Positions 35,501 to 46,572 are shown, numbered from the stretch's first letter. The stretch is 64,000 nt of DNA from Colletotrichum lupini (GCF_023278565.1 NC_064676.1:2976001-3040000); one strand, 5' to 3'. The notes: generated from the letters alone by a model not told the origin. Made by a program: numbers and translations.

Positions 35501-37464
35501 GGGGTCAACTCCAAGCTTTGCCATCCGGGAGAAAAAAAATGCAATCCCTTTGGGTTTCTGAATCCCTTCGGCACATGTCTCGCGCGGACGGCTGAGTCTA
35601 GCAGCGGTCAAGAACGGGCGCTCGGGTCCGACTGTCGTCATGCAAACCAGCCCGGGTCGAGTTAGTCGTTTTTGGAGACATTCACGATTCCCAAGCTCCT
35701 CCAATCTCGAACGGTAAACCGGGGGCCGGAGGAGGAGGAACAGCAGCTGGCGCCAGAAGTGACTCCAGTGAGCCCGCCCCTCTCCGATCTGTGCCGTAAT
35801 TCTCCTCTCCCACGCTTCACCCTTGGCCCGGCATCTGGCAGCTTGGTTTGGACGGAGATCATGCCAGGATCTGGTGACGGATTCGGGTTCCTTCAGGCGC
35901 CTTAGCGAGAGTTTCCGACGCCCAGGTTCAGCCCATGGCGCCCAGCCCGGAGCATCCAGCCTTCTGCAGACTGTGTGTGTGCTGTACGACAGTTTGCCAG
36001 GCCCGCATCCCCCGAGTCGGGTCTGCCCAATTGCCTGATATCTGAATCCTTGGATTATTACGGACACGCGAGCGCTGAGTCGTCGATGGGCCTGCTGAGT
36101 CGCTGACGCCGACGACCACTTGCAGAAATCGCAGCCATAAGGGGTACGGAATCCGCTCAATCCCCACCTGCTTTCGCTTGACCCTTGTGTTTATGTCAAG
36201 CGCGAACTCCATTTCAATGCGTTGGATGAGGCAGGAGACTACGGAGTAATATGCACATGCCAGCCTCAGAAACAGGACAGGACAGCGCAATTCAAGGCAC
36301 AGCATGCAGCGAAGAGGAGCAGAAGTGAGGAGTCCACGACCAAGCGGCATATTTCGGGCGACTAAACAGCCACTTCCATTATTTGGAAGCTGCTTGCTTG
36401 CGCCGCTGCTGACTCATTTGGGGCATCACTGAGTCTGCGATGTTGGGTTTCGCGCGGGTTCGCTGAATATGGCACCCAAGGCAACGAAAAGAGCGGATAT
36501 GGCTGGTGGATTTGAGATGTTGTTGTCTTGTTGTGTTGTCTTGCCGCCATTCGCTACGACGCTACAACAATGCAGCCGCCCGTGGGAAATCACCATGGCA
36601 ATCCGACCGAGCCTTGAATGAATTTCACTTGTTGCTTTCTTCTCCGGCAATGCGGGTACGGGTAGCATTGACAATCACCTCGCTGGCGCCCACTTCGGTC
36701 ACCAACCAATATGGATAGATTCCTTCTGTGGTTTCTCTGCCTCCCGCTCCCACTGTCTCAGTCTCGCTGTCAGCTCATCAGCCATGATCAGCCTTATCGT
36801 ACGGATACTCCAGAAACAAACACGGCCACACCACCACCCTGAACTGGTAGACCAAGTTGGGAAAGGCATCCGGAGCAGCGGACTACCTAAAGAGTAATTT
36901 GAGGTTGTCCTGCAAAGAAAAGCTTCCTGCGCAGAGGCTCCTCCGGTTGGCTAGGCTTCCCCTGTAATAAGCTACGCTGGGCGTATCATGCCATGGGTCG
37001 CCCAACCTCTCGCATCGGCGCGTCAGAACCGCACCACAATCGTAGCCATAACATCTCATACATATCCCTCGCGTGACCCGCCCGCGCGGTTGGTGCTGCC
37101 CTCTTGTTTGGTGCTTCTGGCTTTCTTGCTTCTGCAGCGCCTACGCTTCCTTCTCCTACCCGTTTTCGTCACTTTTCTTGGTTCCTCTTTCTTTGGTCCC
37201 AAGCAACCTTTCCTCTCTGGGTGCTACCGTCCTTTTTATGGACTTGTTGATGGAGACTGCCTGCATTAGGGCCAGCCAGTGTTACCTTACTTTGTCTCTT
37301 CCCCGTCGAAACCGCTTTTTTAAAAACCCCGTTGTCCCTCCCCCGGACACCATCTGACGGGTTCGGTTTGAGTCTGGTGGGAACTGAGATTCAAACTCCC
37401 TTTTTCAACACTACCAACCGAATGGCCATTGGCGCTACTCTCACCTTCACAACTCTAGACGGAC
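32528..37464. other. Gene-poor 4.9-kb stretch
   Basis: The longest gap in the window. Protein-like but unsupported frames occur at 32945-33241 and 33242-33472 (minus) and 34233-34646 and 34538-34993 (plus). None joins to another by convincing splice sites and none shows a known motif. The last 500 nt are C/T-rich, as in fungal promoters, and lead into the 1237-codon gene. No tRNA, terminal repeats or transposase motifs were seen. Confidence 0.5.
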
Positions 37465-40400
37465 ATGGCCGAGTCTGATCTCGTCCGTCCTTCAACGTCG
37501 CATTCCGGCGCCTCGGGCTTTCAGAGGAGGTTTCTTCTTTCAAGCCCGGGGCGGCCTCGAACCGCAACTGGTCTCAACGACCCCAAATTCAACACCCCCT
37601 CGCCTGCTGGTGGCTTGGCTATCCGAGTCTGCATCAGGTTTCAGCCGTCTTTGGATCTTACCTATGAGAGACAATACCAATCATCGTACGGATTCGAACC
37701 GACCGATCAACTATGTCAAGCACTTATACGTCGCTTAACCCACTGCTCTCATGAGCTTCTCACCCGCAGAGATTCAACCGCCCTCGAGCGGACTATCCCA
37801 CAGATTGGGGAAGGAAAGCCGCTTCGATTTGAGTTAACCTACCAGATCTATCGCGGAGGCCCGGAACCATGGGCAACGAAAACGTTCAGTTCGTACCAGA
37901 AGTATCCCATGGATAAGCCGTTTGCCATGGAGATCGCTCGCTCGACAGACCGCATTATAGGCTCCTTTATGAAGCTTCACGACAAGTCTTTCAGATGGAC
38001 GCAAGGGAGGACACGTGAGCGATCCTCTAGCGAGCTGGAAATTCTCAAACCTTTGAGCAACCCGGTCTCCCTCCTTCACATCCCCCAATCGCGTTTCATT
38101 GATGCTACCCAAGATTGGGAATTCGTCCCCGGCTACGAGATCACTCTATCCTTCCGGAGTCGATGCAAGTCACGCAGGCAAAGAGAATGGCAACGTACTA
38201 TCACGCTGAAGAGCAAGCAGAGCTCCCCGCTAACCTTGTCCCATGGAGAAGATATGGCGTGGGTTTTGTCAACAGCGATGCAACGTGCCTTGGATGCTAG
38301 GAAGATGGCGTTTGATAGGCATCACCGCCAATCTCGTGACAGATTTGACTTCCTTGACGAGTCCCATCATTCTGAGCAAAACGCCGTTCATGTCGGATTC
38401 CAAATACGGAATCAACTTGGACTGGATCACAGGCACCTGCGCCGCGAGCTTGATAGCAACCTGCTCCTCTTCGAGCACCCTGAGGGTCTCGACTGCGACC
38501 AGTTCTTGAGCCAGCTCCAACATGCCTTTGAAGCGGTGCGAGATGATACTGACAAGGAACTGAACGAGATGGACGACCTCAGAGTCACAGTTTATGAACT
38601 GTCCGGGCGCGGCTGGAAAACCGAAAAGCCATTTGCTGTCTGCCTCGACTCAACTGCCTGCTATTCTCGGAGAACGGTCAAAGCCATCTTGGACAGAGTG
38701 CAGACCGGCGTTGCGGATATCCTCGGAGGCAACGATATAAGTATCACTCTGATGGTTCACAAGCGTGGCCACCTGGTTTTGGACAAGACCCTCGTGGCCC
38801 GTTCGCCGTACTACGCGACGGGACAGCGCCAAGACGAAGATCCTGAGACTGTGAAGGAGAATTTCCTGTCGAAACTCAAGAGCCGAATCCAATCCGACAT
38901 TGCTTTGGTGGTGAAAGACACGTGCGCTCTCTACGACTCTCAGCCACAGAACATTCGCGTTGTCGAGCGGCCAGTTCCTGCAGCGAATGACCCTGCAGAG
39001 ATGGAAGCTTTACCATCTAGTAGCCCGCTCCCGATCCCGACGCCTAATGGAGCCGTGCCGGACTCTTTCGATGGCAGCTTCACTGAGTCGTCCGAACCTT
39101 CGATCCTCGAAGATGAAACGCTTCAGAATAGCAGTGGGGTTGAAACGATGGCCGGAAGCGTCAATGACACCGTGGGGCCTTCGCAACAGCCTGAAACTCC
39201 AGCCAAAGCAATCGCTTCCAGAGATCAGCTCGACTGCAGCGGCAGCAGTTTGTCCTTCTCGATGACTGAAGACGGCGAAACTACATATCCATCCTCGTCG
39301 TCTACTCCAAGCCTTGCCGACGATAACATTGGCACGCCCCACGATAGCCTCTTGATCACGCCGACCTTTATGCGAACGCTCTCGGGAACCCCTCAACAAT
39401 TTGACGCAGATCCGAACATTGCCGGTTCAGAAACCTCCGATAGCGACCTTGTCGACGACTCACTAGTAGGGCCGCCGACACCGACGATGCAGCGCTTCAA
39501 CGGCCCACGACAGTTCAGCCTGCTGGGTAAAGGCAGCCGGTCTGTTTCCAGACAATCTCTGGTATCAACCGACTCTGGTTCCGAACAGCGGTCACTGACC
39601 GACTCGGAACCGTCGCCTTCGCCAGAATCAGAGGATGTGATTGTCCAGGTCGAAGAAGTTGCTGAGTCGGAGCCCAAGGTCCAGTCTGCTGCCGCCTGTT
39701 TGCCGGTATCGCCTGCCGCGGAGGTCGACGAGCCATCTGAAGAGCCTGCTCTAGAAGGTTGGCTCGAATACTGCTGCGAACCAGTCGATGCCGACGAACA
39801 GTCGGTCGCACCGGAGTCGGAAGCATTGCTTGAAGCCGAAGTACAGAATGCCGAGGAGTCGATAAGCCAACAACAGCCAGTGATCGTCATCACTCCAGAC
39901 GTACCACGAGCTAGGCCTTCTACCCCTCCCCGATCCTTCGAAGGTTTCTTAGAGTACTCTATTGAAACCATCGTCGAAGAGGACGAGGACGACTCTGATG
40001 CTGAGTTCCATGACGCAGACTCTACATCTGCCTTCGCCATCATGTCGAGCCCTTCAAGCTTTGCAACGGCGACGGAGACTGGGCTGAACTCTCCCGTCAA
40101 CTTCGACAATGGGCCACTCTCACCCCTTATTCTCGATTCTGCGACGGCGTCACCTAATCGGGTTGATTCAGCTTCGCCTTCCCTTGATCTCGAGAAGGGA
40201 GCTTTACCGCCTGCTGTTGAGGTGATGGAGTCAGGTTCTCTATTTGAGGATGTGCCATCCGCTCTGGCTTCGACTATCCAAGTCGATTCTTGTACGTCTT
40301 CCACTGACACGATCGAACCTACCACCGCCCCGCACATTCCCGAGGCAATCGAGCCCTTGCTACCCAAAGCAACTGAGGATTCTCCTCCCGAAGTTGCCGA

Positions 40401-41178
40401 GGACCCTTCTATTCCTGAAACACACGAGCCCGCTGTTCCCGACGTTCCTCCTACCCCCGAAGCCATTGAGCTGTCCGCGGTTCCCCTGGAACCTGTCGAG
40501 CCGACTCTTGATTCCTCCGAGCAGATTCACAGAGATTCACAACCTCCAGTCCTGACCGAGGCCCAGTCCGTCTCGGATGAAGCTCCTCGTACGCCGACAT
40601 CGGACTCGGCGCCCTCGTTCAGCGACAAAGAGGAAACTCGTGAACCGTCTACTCCGCCGTTGATGACTGAAACTGAGGATTCGGACTACTCAGAACCTTC
40701 AGAGCCTACCGTACCATTCCCCGAATTCTCCAGCGATGCGACCGTTCACGACGAAACCATGTCTCTCTCGCACTGGTCGCCGCAGAGAAGATCATATCAC
40801 TTTGACGACTCGAGCGACAGCTACTTCGGTCACATGCGCAAGATGTCGATCCCTCGGCCATTGTTTGCCCGTCCTAGCTCGAGTTACGCATCCTTCGGCG
40901 GATCATTCGGCCATAAACGTCAATTTTCATCACCGACTGCGGGGTTCTTCGGCCTCCAGGAACCGCGTCGTCTCGACATTGGTCTCCGTGGTGCTTTGGT
41001 CGGTATCAGAGCCCTACAGAGCCAGGGGAAGCTAGAACGACGGCCATCGCAAGTACTGTTGACACTCGACAACGATAAGGGCATGGTCCTTGTGCCTGGC
41101 AATAGTCGACGCAATAGCGAGAGCAGGGGAATTGGAGGTGCAGGAGTTTTGGGGCTGGGCAACGCTTTCGCGTTTTGA
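37465..41178 (+). CDS. Large fungal protein of unknown function, 1237 aa, single exon
   Basis: A single uninterrupted frame of 1237 codons. Residues about 45-430 look folded, with regular hydrophobic pattern and aromatic residues (LAIRVCIRFQPSLDLTYERQ, RFELTYQIYRGGPEPWATKT, DWEFVPGYEITLSFRSRCKS, FLSQLQHAFEAVRDDTDKEL). From about 510 to 1090 the sequence is Ser/Pro/Glu/Thr-rich and strongly acidic. It contains loosely repeated PE-rich units (IPEAIEPLLP, IPETHEPAVP, TPEAIELSAV) and two similar segments, EGWLEYCCEPVD and EGFLEYSIETIVEE. A basic, Gly/Ser/Phe-rich C-terminal tail ends in LGLGNAFAF. There is no signal peptide or membrane span. I do not recognise the domain. The architecture fits an ordered head with a long regulated disordered tail. 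Confidence 0.85.
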   Translation: MAESDLVRPSTSHSGASGFQRRFLLSSPGRPRTATGLNDPKFNTPSPAGGLAIRVCIRFQPSLDLTYERQYQSSYGFEPTDQLCQALIRRLTHCSHELLTRRDSTALERTIPQIGEGKPLRFELTYQIYRGGPEPWATKTFSSYQKYPMDKPFAMEIARSTDRIIGSFMKLHDKSFRWTQGRTRERSSSELEILKPLSNPVSLLHIPQSRFIDATQDWEFVPGYEITLSFRSRCKSRRQREWQRTITLKSKQSSPLTLSHGEDMAWVLSTAMQRALDARKMAFDRHHRQSRDRFDFLDESHHSEQNAVHVGFQIRNQLGLDHRHLRRELDSNLLLFEHPEGLDCDQFLSQLQHAFEAVRDDTDKELNEMDDLRVTVYELSGRGWKTEKPFAVCLDSTACYSRRTVKAILDRVQTGVADILGGNDISITLMVHKRGHLVLDKTLVARSPYYATGQRQDEDPETVKENFLSKLKSRIQSDIALVVKDTCALYDSQPQNIRVVERPVPAANDPAEMEALPSSSPLPIPTPNGAVPDSFDGSFTESSEPSILEDETLQNSSGVETMAGSVNDTVGPSQQPETPAKAIASRDQLDCSGSSLSFSMTEDGETTYPSSSSTPSLADDNIGTPHDSLLITPTFMRTLSGTPQQFDADPNIAGSETSDSDLVDDSLVGPPTPTMQRFNGPRQFSLLGKGSRSVSRQSLVSTDSGSEQRSLTDSEPSPSPESEDVIVQVEEVAESEPKVQSAAACLPVSPAAEVDEPSEEPALEGWLEYCCEPVDADEQSVAPESEALLEAEVQNAEESISQQQPVIVITPDVPRARPSTPPRSFEGFLEYSIETIVEEDEDDSDAEFHDADSTSAFAIMSSPSSFATATETGLNSPVNFDNGPLSPLILDSATASPNRVDSASPSLDLEKGALPPAVEVMESGSLFEDVPSALASTIQVDSCTSSTDTIEPTTAPHIPEAIEPLLPKATEDSPPEVAEDPSIPETHEPAVPDVPPTPEAIELSAVPLEPVEPTLDSSEQIHRDSQPPVLTEAQSVSDEAPRTPTSDSAPSFSDKEETREPSTPPLMTETEDSDYSEPSEPTVPFPEFSSDATVHDETMSLSHWSPQRRSYHFDDSSDSYFGHMRKMSIPRPLFARPSSSYASFGGSFGHKRQFSSPTAGFFGLQEPRRLDIGLRGALVGIRALQSQGKLERRPSQVLLTLDNDKGMVLVPGNSRRNSESRGIGGAGVLGLGNAFAF

Positions 41179-42582
41179 ACGCATTGCCGGGACTGATAGA
41201 AGGATAAACGTCACAGGAGGATTCTTAAAAATATGATGATATGATGACTTGGGGGGAATTGGACGGCGGCACGGAGACTAGGTCCAGCGGCCACCCGGGC
41301 AGAAATCCGGTTGTTGGCATGAATTGGCGTTTGGGGTACTTTATTTTGATACAGCGGGTTTCAACGCAAGCGCGCAAGCGATGCATGGCGGGCTGTTTTG
41401 CCTGATCAAAAGCGCAGTTTACGTCGCTATTACTAGAATTAGGCAATCAAAAGCACGAAATCTAGAAACCGGTATGAACTACTCATTCTATATGCTCGTT
41501 TGTAACAGATCTGGTATATGTGCGTCCTCTGTGACATTGCTCTGATCCAGGTCAGCCTTGTTATCAAGACTTCTGTGTAACTTGAGCCGTTTGTGTCCCG
41601 AAAGTTGCGTTTACCGCCCTTGAGCGCTCGCCCGCCATACCGCCACTCACCAACAGTTGGAAATGCAATGGAGCAAAGCTCGAGGCTCGTGGCAAGGGTA
41701 GGTAAACGAACAAACTTGCATGGGATCTAAACCTCGAGTGCCTTGAACTGTTATCTCGGAGTCCATAACCACGGGATCTCCAGATTTATTTCTAAATGAT
41801 AGTGTTTCAGAGCAGTGCTGCAATAGTGTAATCGTATCATACACAATTTTGTGGAATTTTTGTTTCTTATTCTTTCTTTACCCCTATGTAGGCAAAGAGG
41901 CGCAGATGGTTATCTCGGGGAAATGTTTGTCTCTTCCGAGGCTACTCTAAACTTGGCATGTCTTTCAGTCTGTCTTACATGGTACACCCCGAGCGCCTTA
42001 CTGGACGAGTCAAACTTGCTCGGCTGTCTCTACACGACCACGCGGTACAGAGAATCCCATCCGCCATCGATCAGTACTTGAACGTCTCTTGACGTGTAAA
42101 TGAACATGATTCCCCTGCTCGTCGTCTTTGCCTTGCACTGGATCTGGTTTGAGTTTGCTGTAATTAAATGTGACTGGGATCAAGGTTTGTGCTAAGACCA
42201 GAGACAATCTCATGCTGCGCCATTCAGGGTCCATGTACGTTCTAAAGTTGAGACGCAATACTCCATGGCTCTGAGTATTATCCTAAATACACGAGCGGAA
42301 CAATAAACGCCTGCCCCTCAGTCGAGTGAGTCTTCGTTCCTCACTTCACCTTTTCTCCCACCTTTTGCGATCGCCATCCTTCCGCGGCGGGTTTGTGCGA
42401 CCTTATCCCCCTTATTGAACCAGCACGGGTCAAACGGAGCGCCCGCATAAAACCGCTTTCGGGCATATCGGCATCGGCTCATGCTTCATTCTCGTACTCT
42501 TTTGAGTTGAGAATTTCTCATTTCCTCATCCGCTATTCACTTCTCTCAGATACGGCCTCATTCATTTTCCTGCAAACCGACA
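41179..42582. other. Intergenic region
   Basis: 1.4 kb with short frames only; no gene, repeat or RNA was recognised. The last 250 nt are C/T-rich promoter-like sequence before the next start. Confidence 0.5.
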
Positions 42583-43368
42583 ATGACTCGCAGAACCAAG
42601 AGCGCCGCCCGCAAGGCCCGGGAGAAGGCCGCAGCTGAGGAAGGAGGCGCCAAGCTGCAGAACTTGGAGAAGATGATGGGCGAGCTCACCATCAAGAAGG
42701 AGGAGGAGGAGAATGGCAATAATGGAGGCGAAGGAGGCGCCGATCTTCGCGACATTGAGGAGATGATGATCCAGTTGAACATCAAGAGGGAGGAGAATGC
42801 AGACGGCGGCAGCAACGACGACGGTCATGATCAGAAGGGTAATGATGTGATCTTGGATTGTGTTGAGCTGAAGGAGGCCTTGGATGACCTCAAGAACCCC
42901 AAGAACGTCGATCCTAATGAGGAGGAGAAGGCGAACGGCGAGAACAGCGCGCCAAGGATGAACAGGAAGCTGACCCAGAAGGAGCAGGCGAAGGTTCAGA
43001 CGAACCTCGTCGCGCGCTGGGAGGAGTACTTTGGCAAGAGAGAGCTGGCCGACTGGCAGCGTCTCTGTGGTGATCTGGGTCTGGAAGCGGATCTGCCCAC
43101 CAAGACCCAATGCCGAAAGGTGAGTTACCCTCAAGAAGCACTGCGTGATATATCGGCGGCTGACAATGTGAATCTCCTATGAACAAAGGCCCTGCAGACA
43201 GTCCACGTCAGCATCAAGCAGTTTCTCAGTGTTGAGAACCGACCGGGCGAGGTTGAGTTCTTCAAGAATCCCTCCCAGCTCGGACGGTATTGCCGCAAGA
43301 ACCGCATGTTCATGTCCAGCAAGGAGCTCCCCAAGGGTGATCCGCTCCGCTCCTACGGCGCAAGATGA
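42583..43368 (+). CDS. Small acidic/basic hypothetical protein, 238 aa
   Basis: Exons 42583-43119 and 43189-43368 join in phase 0 (donor GTGAGT, acceptor AAAG). The N-terminus is basic (MTRRTKSAARKAREKAA). Two similar acidic helices follow (LQNLEKMMGELTIKKEEEE and LRDIEEMMIQLNIKREE), probably an internal duplication. Next is an Asn/Asp/Glu-rich linker, and then a folded-looking C-terminal half: RWEEYFGKRELADWQRLCGD, TKTQCRKALQTVHVSIKQFL, FFKNPSQLGRYCRKNRMFMS. The Trp, Cys and aromatic pattern of that half suggests a conserved fungal domain, but I cannot name it. No signal peptide is present, so it is probably intracellular. The gene ends 180 nt from convergent UTP18. Confidence 0.8.
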
Positions 43369-43550
43369 GATTTTAATGCTGGGAGGTTCTAATGCTATAA
43401 TGAGAGATGAGTGAAAGGTCGACATGGCAAGAGCACAGAGGACAGCCCGTTTTTGATGCAGGAAGATGCAATTAAGACAGGCCCTCACGCCAGATAATTA
43501 ACCTCAATACACAAACATGCCAACCGAATTTTCTTTTTTGGATACCCTTC

Positions 43551-45344
43551 TTAACTCCTAATCTCCCACATTCTAATCTTGCCCGTATCATTGCCGACCG
43601 CGAGAAGCTCGCTGCTCCGCCCAAACGCAACGCTCGTGATTCTGCCCAGGGGCGTCTGTTCCGTGGGCCAGTTCCTGTAGACGGTGCAGCTGGGGAGGTG
43701 AACCAGGCGCAGCGCGTCCTTGGACTCTGTGCTGCCGAATGCCATCAGCTGGCCGTCGGGGGAGAAGGTCAACACCGTGATGGGTGTGACGAGCTGCTCA
43801 AACGTGCGCGTCGGCTCGGGCCGCTGCTCGACGTCGACCTCGCCGACCTTGGACGACGTCTTGACGAGCGTGTGGCGATCGTAAATGTTGGTGATGCCGC
43901 TGCTGGAGCCGACGGCAACCCACCTGTCGTCGCCGAGGAGTTCGGGGCCCTGATGGCCACCCAGCGCGATGACGATGCCGCCCACGCAGCCATCGTCGTG
44001 CCATACAGCCAGGAACCGCTTCTCGGCCACGCTATACTCTCCGACGGAGCCGTCCCGACCGAGGATTGACATGCCTTCGCCGTTGCTCCACCAAACGAAA
44101 TCGGCGATGCCGTGCCGGCTGTCCAACCGGGCGGCGGCGATCCACTGCCTCGACTCGGTGCTGATGATGTTGATGATGCCGCCGCCCTTGCGCGTCGACG
44201 CCACGAGACCCATGTACCGCCCGCAGGGGCTGAGCTTGAAGCGCTCCATGGTCTTGTGCTCGAGCCTGTGGCCCTGGATTTGCGACGTCTTTTGCACGTT
44301 GCCCGTCTGCAGGTCCCAGCTGTGGAAGAATTTGCGCCGGCCGGCGAAGAAAATTTGGTCGCCCGACGGATAGAGGAACTCTGCGCGGCGGACGTCGACG
44401 CCCTTGGCCTGCACTGAGGTAAGCATCGGGTTCGGCGTCGGGTGGGCCGTCGGGTTGAGGTGGTGCAGGTAGAGCACGGAGGAGACGCTCGAGGAGAGGA
44501 GGACGGGGTATCGCGGGTGGAAGGAGAGGTTGTTGACGGCTGCCTTGTGGGTGTCGGGGATCTCGCGCGTGCGCTGGATGTCAATGACTTCGGGGCGGAG
44601 GCGGGCTTTGCCGCCGTTGGCAGCGCCTTTGCCGGCGAGGCGGTGGACGTCGCGCATGAACTTCTCGAGGGGCGCCGCGGAGAGGTTCGTATCGCTGCCT
44701 TCTTCGTCGGAGCTAATAGAGGAGTCGGAGGCGGCGGCCGAGGAGCGTCTTCTCCTCTTTGCGGGCCTTCCCTCGGACGAAGGCTCTTGCGCCCATTTTG
44801 GCAGCGGGTTGAGGCGGACGAATTGCTGTCTCAGTCTTCTGCTGTACTCTGCGCCGCTGACCATGTCCTCGGCCTCGGTGATGCGCAGCTTTCGTAACCT
44901 CGTCGCGGCCGCTAGGGAAACGGTCAATCGCTCGTCATCACTGTCCTCCCACGCAGGCGCGTTCTCGTCAACGGCCGCTGGCTCTTGCTTGCTGCCCGCC
45001 TTTGCGCCGCCCTTTGCCGCGGGGACTCCGGTGTCGAGGAAGAAGAGATCGTGGTCAGCGACTTCCTCTAGTGTGGGCTCGTCGTCCGGCTTGGTGAGCT
45101 GGAGGTTCTGTTCTCTCTCGAGTCGTTCGCTATCGCCGAGAACATCGTTGCGGAAGAGCTGTTCGCGGAAATCGGCCTTGCCTCCCAGGACCAGCTTCTC
45201 GAGCTCCTCTTCGTCGGAATCCTTTTCGTCGAACACGGGCTTCGGTTTGCGTTGGCGGGGGACTTCCTCCTCAAATTCTGACTCCTCGGAGGAGGTGACC
45301 TCTTCCTCTTCGGAGAATTTCTCGAACGGCTGTTCTTTTGCCAT
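43551..45344 (-). CDS. UTP18: U3 snoRNP component UTP18 (WD40 protein)
   Basis: A single exon of 597 aa starts at the MAKEQPF ATG (45344). The frame is open a further 61 codons upstream, but that part looks like leader sequence. The acidic N-terminus (EEEEVTSSEESEFEEE, then EKLVLGGKADFREQLFR) is typical of Utp18. It is followed by a basic linker (GRPAKRRRRSS) and a C-terminal WD40 propeller. Propeller blades include NNLSFHPRYPVLLSSS, FFAGRRKFFHSWDLQTG, FKLSPCGRYMGLVAS, LTFSPDGQLMAFGST and VAFGRSSELLAVGNDTGKIR. Utp18 is part of the UtpB module of the small-subunit processome. It recruits the exosome helicase Mtr4 for pre-18S processing in the nucleolus. Length matches yeast Utp18 (594 aa). Confidence 0.94.
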   Translation of the reverse strand: MAKEQPFEKFSEEEEVTSSEESEFEEEVPRQRKPKPVFDEKDSDEEELEKLVLGGKADFREQLFRNDVLGDSERLEREQNLQLTKPDDEPTLEEVADHDLFFLDTGVPAAKGGAKAGSKQEPAAVDENAPAWEDSDDERLTVSLAAATRLRKLRITEAEDMVSGAEYSRRLRQQFVRLNPLPKWAQEPSSEGRPAKRRRRSSAAASDSSISSDEEGSDTNLSAAPLEKFMRDVHRLAGKGAANGGKARLRPEVIDIQRTREIPDTHKAAVNNLSFHPRYPVLLSSSVSSVLYLHHLNPTAHPTPNPMLTSVQAKGVDVRRAEFLYPSGDQIFFAGRRKFFHSWDLQTGNVQKTSQIQGHRLEHKTMERFKLSPCGRYMGLVASTRKGGGIINIISTESRQWIAAARLDSRHGIADFVWWSNGEGMSILGRDGSVGEYSVAEKRFLAVWHDDGCVGGIVIALGGHQGPELLGDDRWVAVGSSSGITNIYDRHTLVKTSSKVGEVDVEQRPEPTRTFEQLVTPITVLTFSPDGQLMAFGSTESKDALRLVHLPSCTVYRNWPTEQTPLGRITSVAFGRSSELLAVGNDTGKIRMWEIRS

Positions 45345-46059
45345 TGTCGCCGGTCGGTGGTGATTTTCTTGTCTCGTTCGGTCGTGGGCGCACCAGCGGA
45401 TCGAGGTGGGAATGGACGGGCGGCTTGCAGAGGACGTCCAGAATTTTTTTAATGGAGCTTTCAGCCTTGCATCTTCATGGAAGATTTGATTGGCGTAGTT
45501 GTACACGCTAGGAAACAAATCAACCAATGGTACTTGAGTGATGATAAGGCTCGATTGCGGGGCATTCAGGACCCCTCCTAACGAGACTCAAACTGGCAAG
45601 TGGGTGACAAAATAAGATGCTGGTCGACACTCGACCATAATACCTACTTACCTCTTGATTATTCCTGACTTTCCTATTCTTCTTGTTTTTATTCTTAAGG
45701 TTTCCACTATCTTTATCCTTCTTATTATCTTCATCGTTCTTACTACCTTTACTATTCTTATTATCCTTATTATTTTTACTATCCTCATTATTCTCACTGT
45801 CTTTATCATTTTTCTTATCTTTGTTTTCTATATATTTATGAGAGAATACTTTTAAGAAGAAGAATAAGAGAGCTAGGTACTATAATACCTATAGAGCGGC
45901 AAACGGTTGTGTCGCCTACTTGACTTGTAGTTTGTGATCTCAGTGTCTAGAGATATTATTTTGTTTCTCGCTTTTTAGTTATCCTCTACTTCTTCTGCTA
46001 ATTTCCTCTTTTTGCTCGTCTTACTTTCTTGTCCTCGTCGGCACCAGGGCGTAGCTCTT

Positions 46060-46572
46060 TTAGTTATTCAGCTGATTCTGAGCGTCAGCCAGTTCCTCCG
46101 CTATATACTCCTCTCCTGATACGAGACTTAACAGACTCATGCTATCGTCGGCCAGTTCCTCCGCTATGTACTCCTCTCCTGATGCGAGACTTGACAGACT
46201 CATGCCATCGTCGGCCAGTTCCTCCGCTGTATACTCCTCTCCTGATGCGAGACTTAACAGACTTATGCCATCGTCAGCCAGTTCCTCCGCTGTATACTCC
46301 TCTCTTGATGCGAGACTTGACAGACTCATGCTATCGTCGGTCATGGCCTCCGTGACTGCACTCTGATCGTCGTCTTCGTCATCGTCATCGTCATCGTCAT
46401 CGTCTTCGCCTTCATCGTCAGAGATGTCGCCGTCTGTGTCCTCCTTGTAATGAATTCTGCGACGAGTAGCCCGACGTTGCGTCTTGTTCTTGGGCCTTGA
46501 TGAAGGCAGAGATGACTGCTCCTCGGCTCCGGTCTCCTCGATGGCCTTGGTCTCGTTGCCCAGATCTAATCT
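46060..46572 (-). pseudogene. Open frame with a poly-Asp run and four 21-residue repeats, no start codon
   Basis: From 46572 (just after an in-frame TAA) the frame runs 170 codons to a stop at 46060. It contains a Glu/Lys-rich segment (NETKAIEETGAEEQSSLPSS), basic RRATRRRIHYKED, a nine-residue Asp run, and then four copies of a 21-residue unit like MSLSSLASGEEYTAEELADD. The only Met codons lie at 46344 and beyond, inside the repeat section, so an upstream exon seems lost or unrecognised. Near-identical copies that keep the frame (63 bp is divisible by three) suggest past selection for protein. Its family is not known to me. Confidence 0.45.
46088..46339. repeat. Coding minisatellite, 63 bp x 4
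   Basis: Four tandem copies begin at 46088, 46151, 46214 and 46277, each starting GCCAGTTCCTCCGCT. They differ by a few transitions. The period is a multiple of three and preserves the minus-strand frame. Confidence 0.9.

Noticed and set aside
39393..40466. 357-codon minus-strand frame rich in Ser/Gly
   Set aside because: It is the antisense shadow of the Ser/Pro/Glu-rich tail of the 1237-aa gene; composition mirrors the sense codons and no motif is seen.
43769..44584. 271-codon Ser/Arg-rich frame, same strand as UTP18, plus antisense frames of 93-277 codons up to 45363
   Set aside because: Alternative-frame shadows of UTP18 WD40 coding sequence in GC-rich codons; the true frame has clear WD repeats.
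45655..45855. Hydrophobic 66-codon frame resembling a membrane protein
   Set aside because: It is the translation of TTATTC/CTTATT microsatellite DNA, so the Ile/Leu/Phe/Thr pattern is a repeat artefact.
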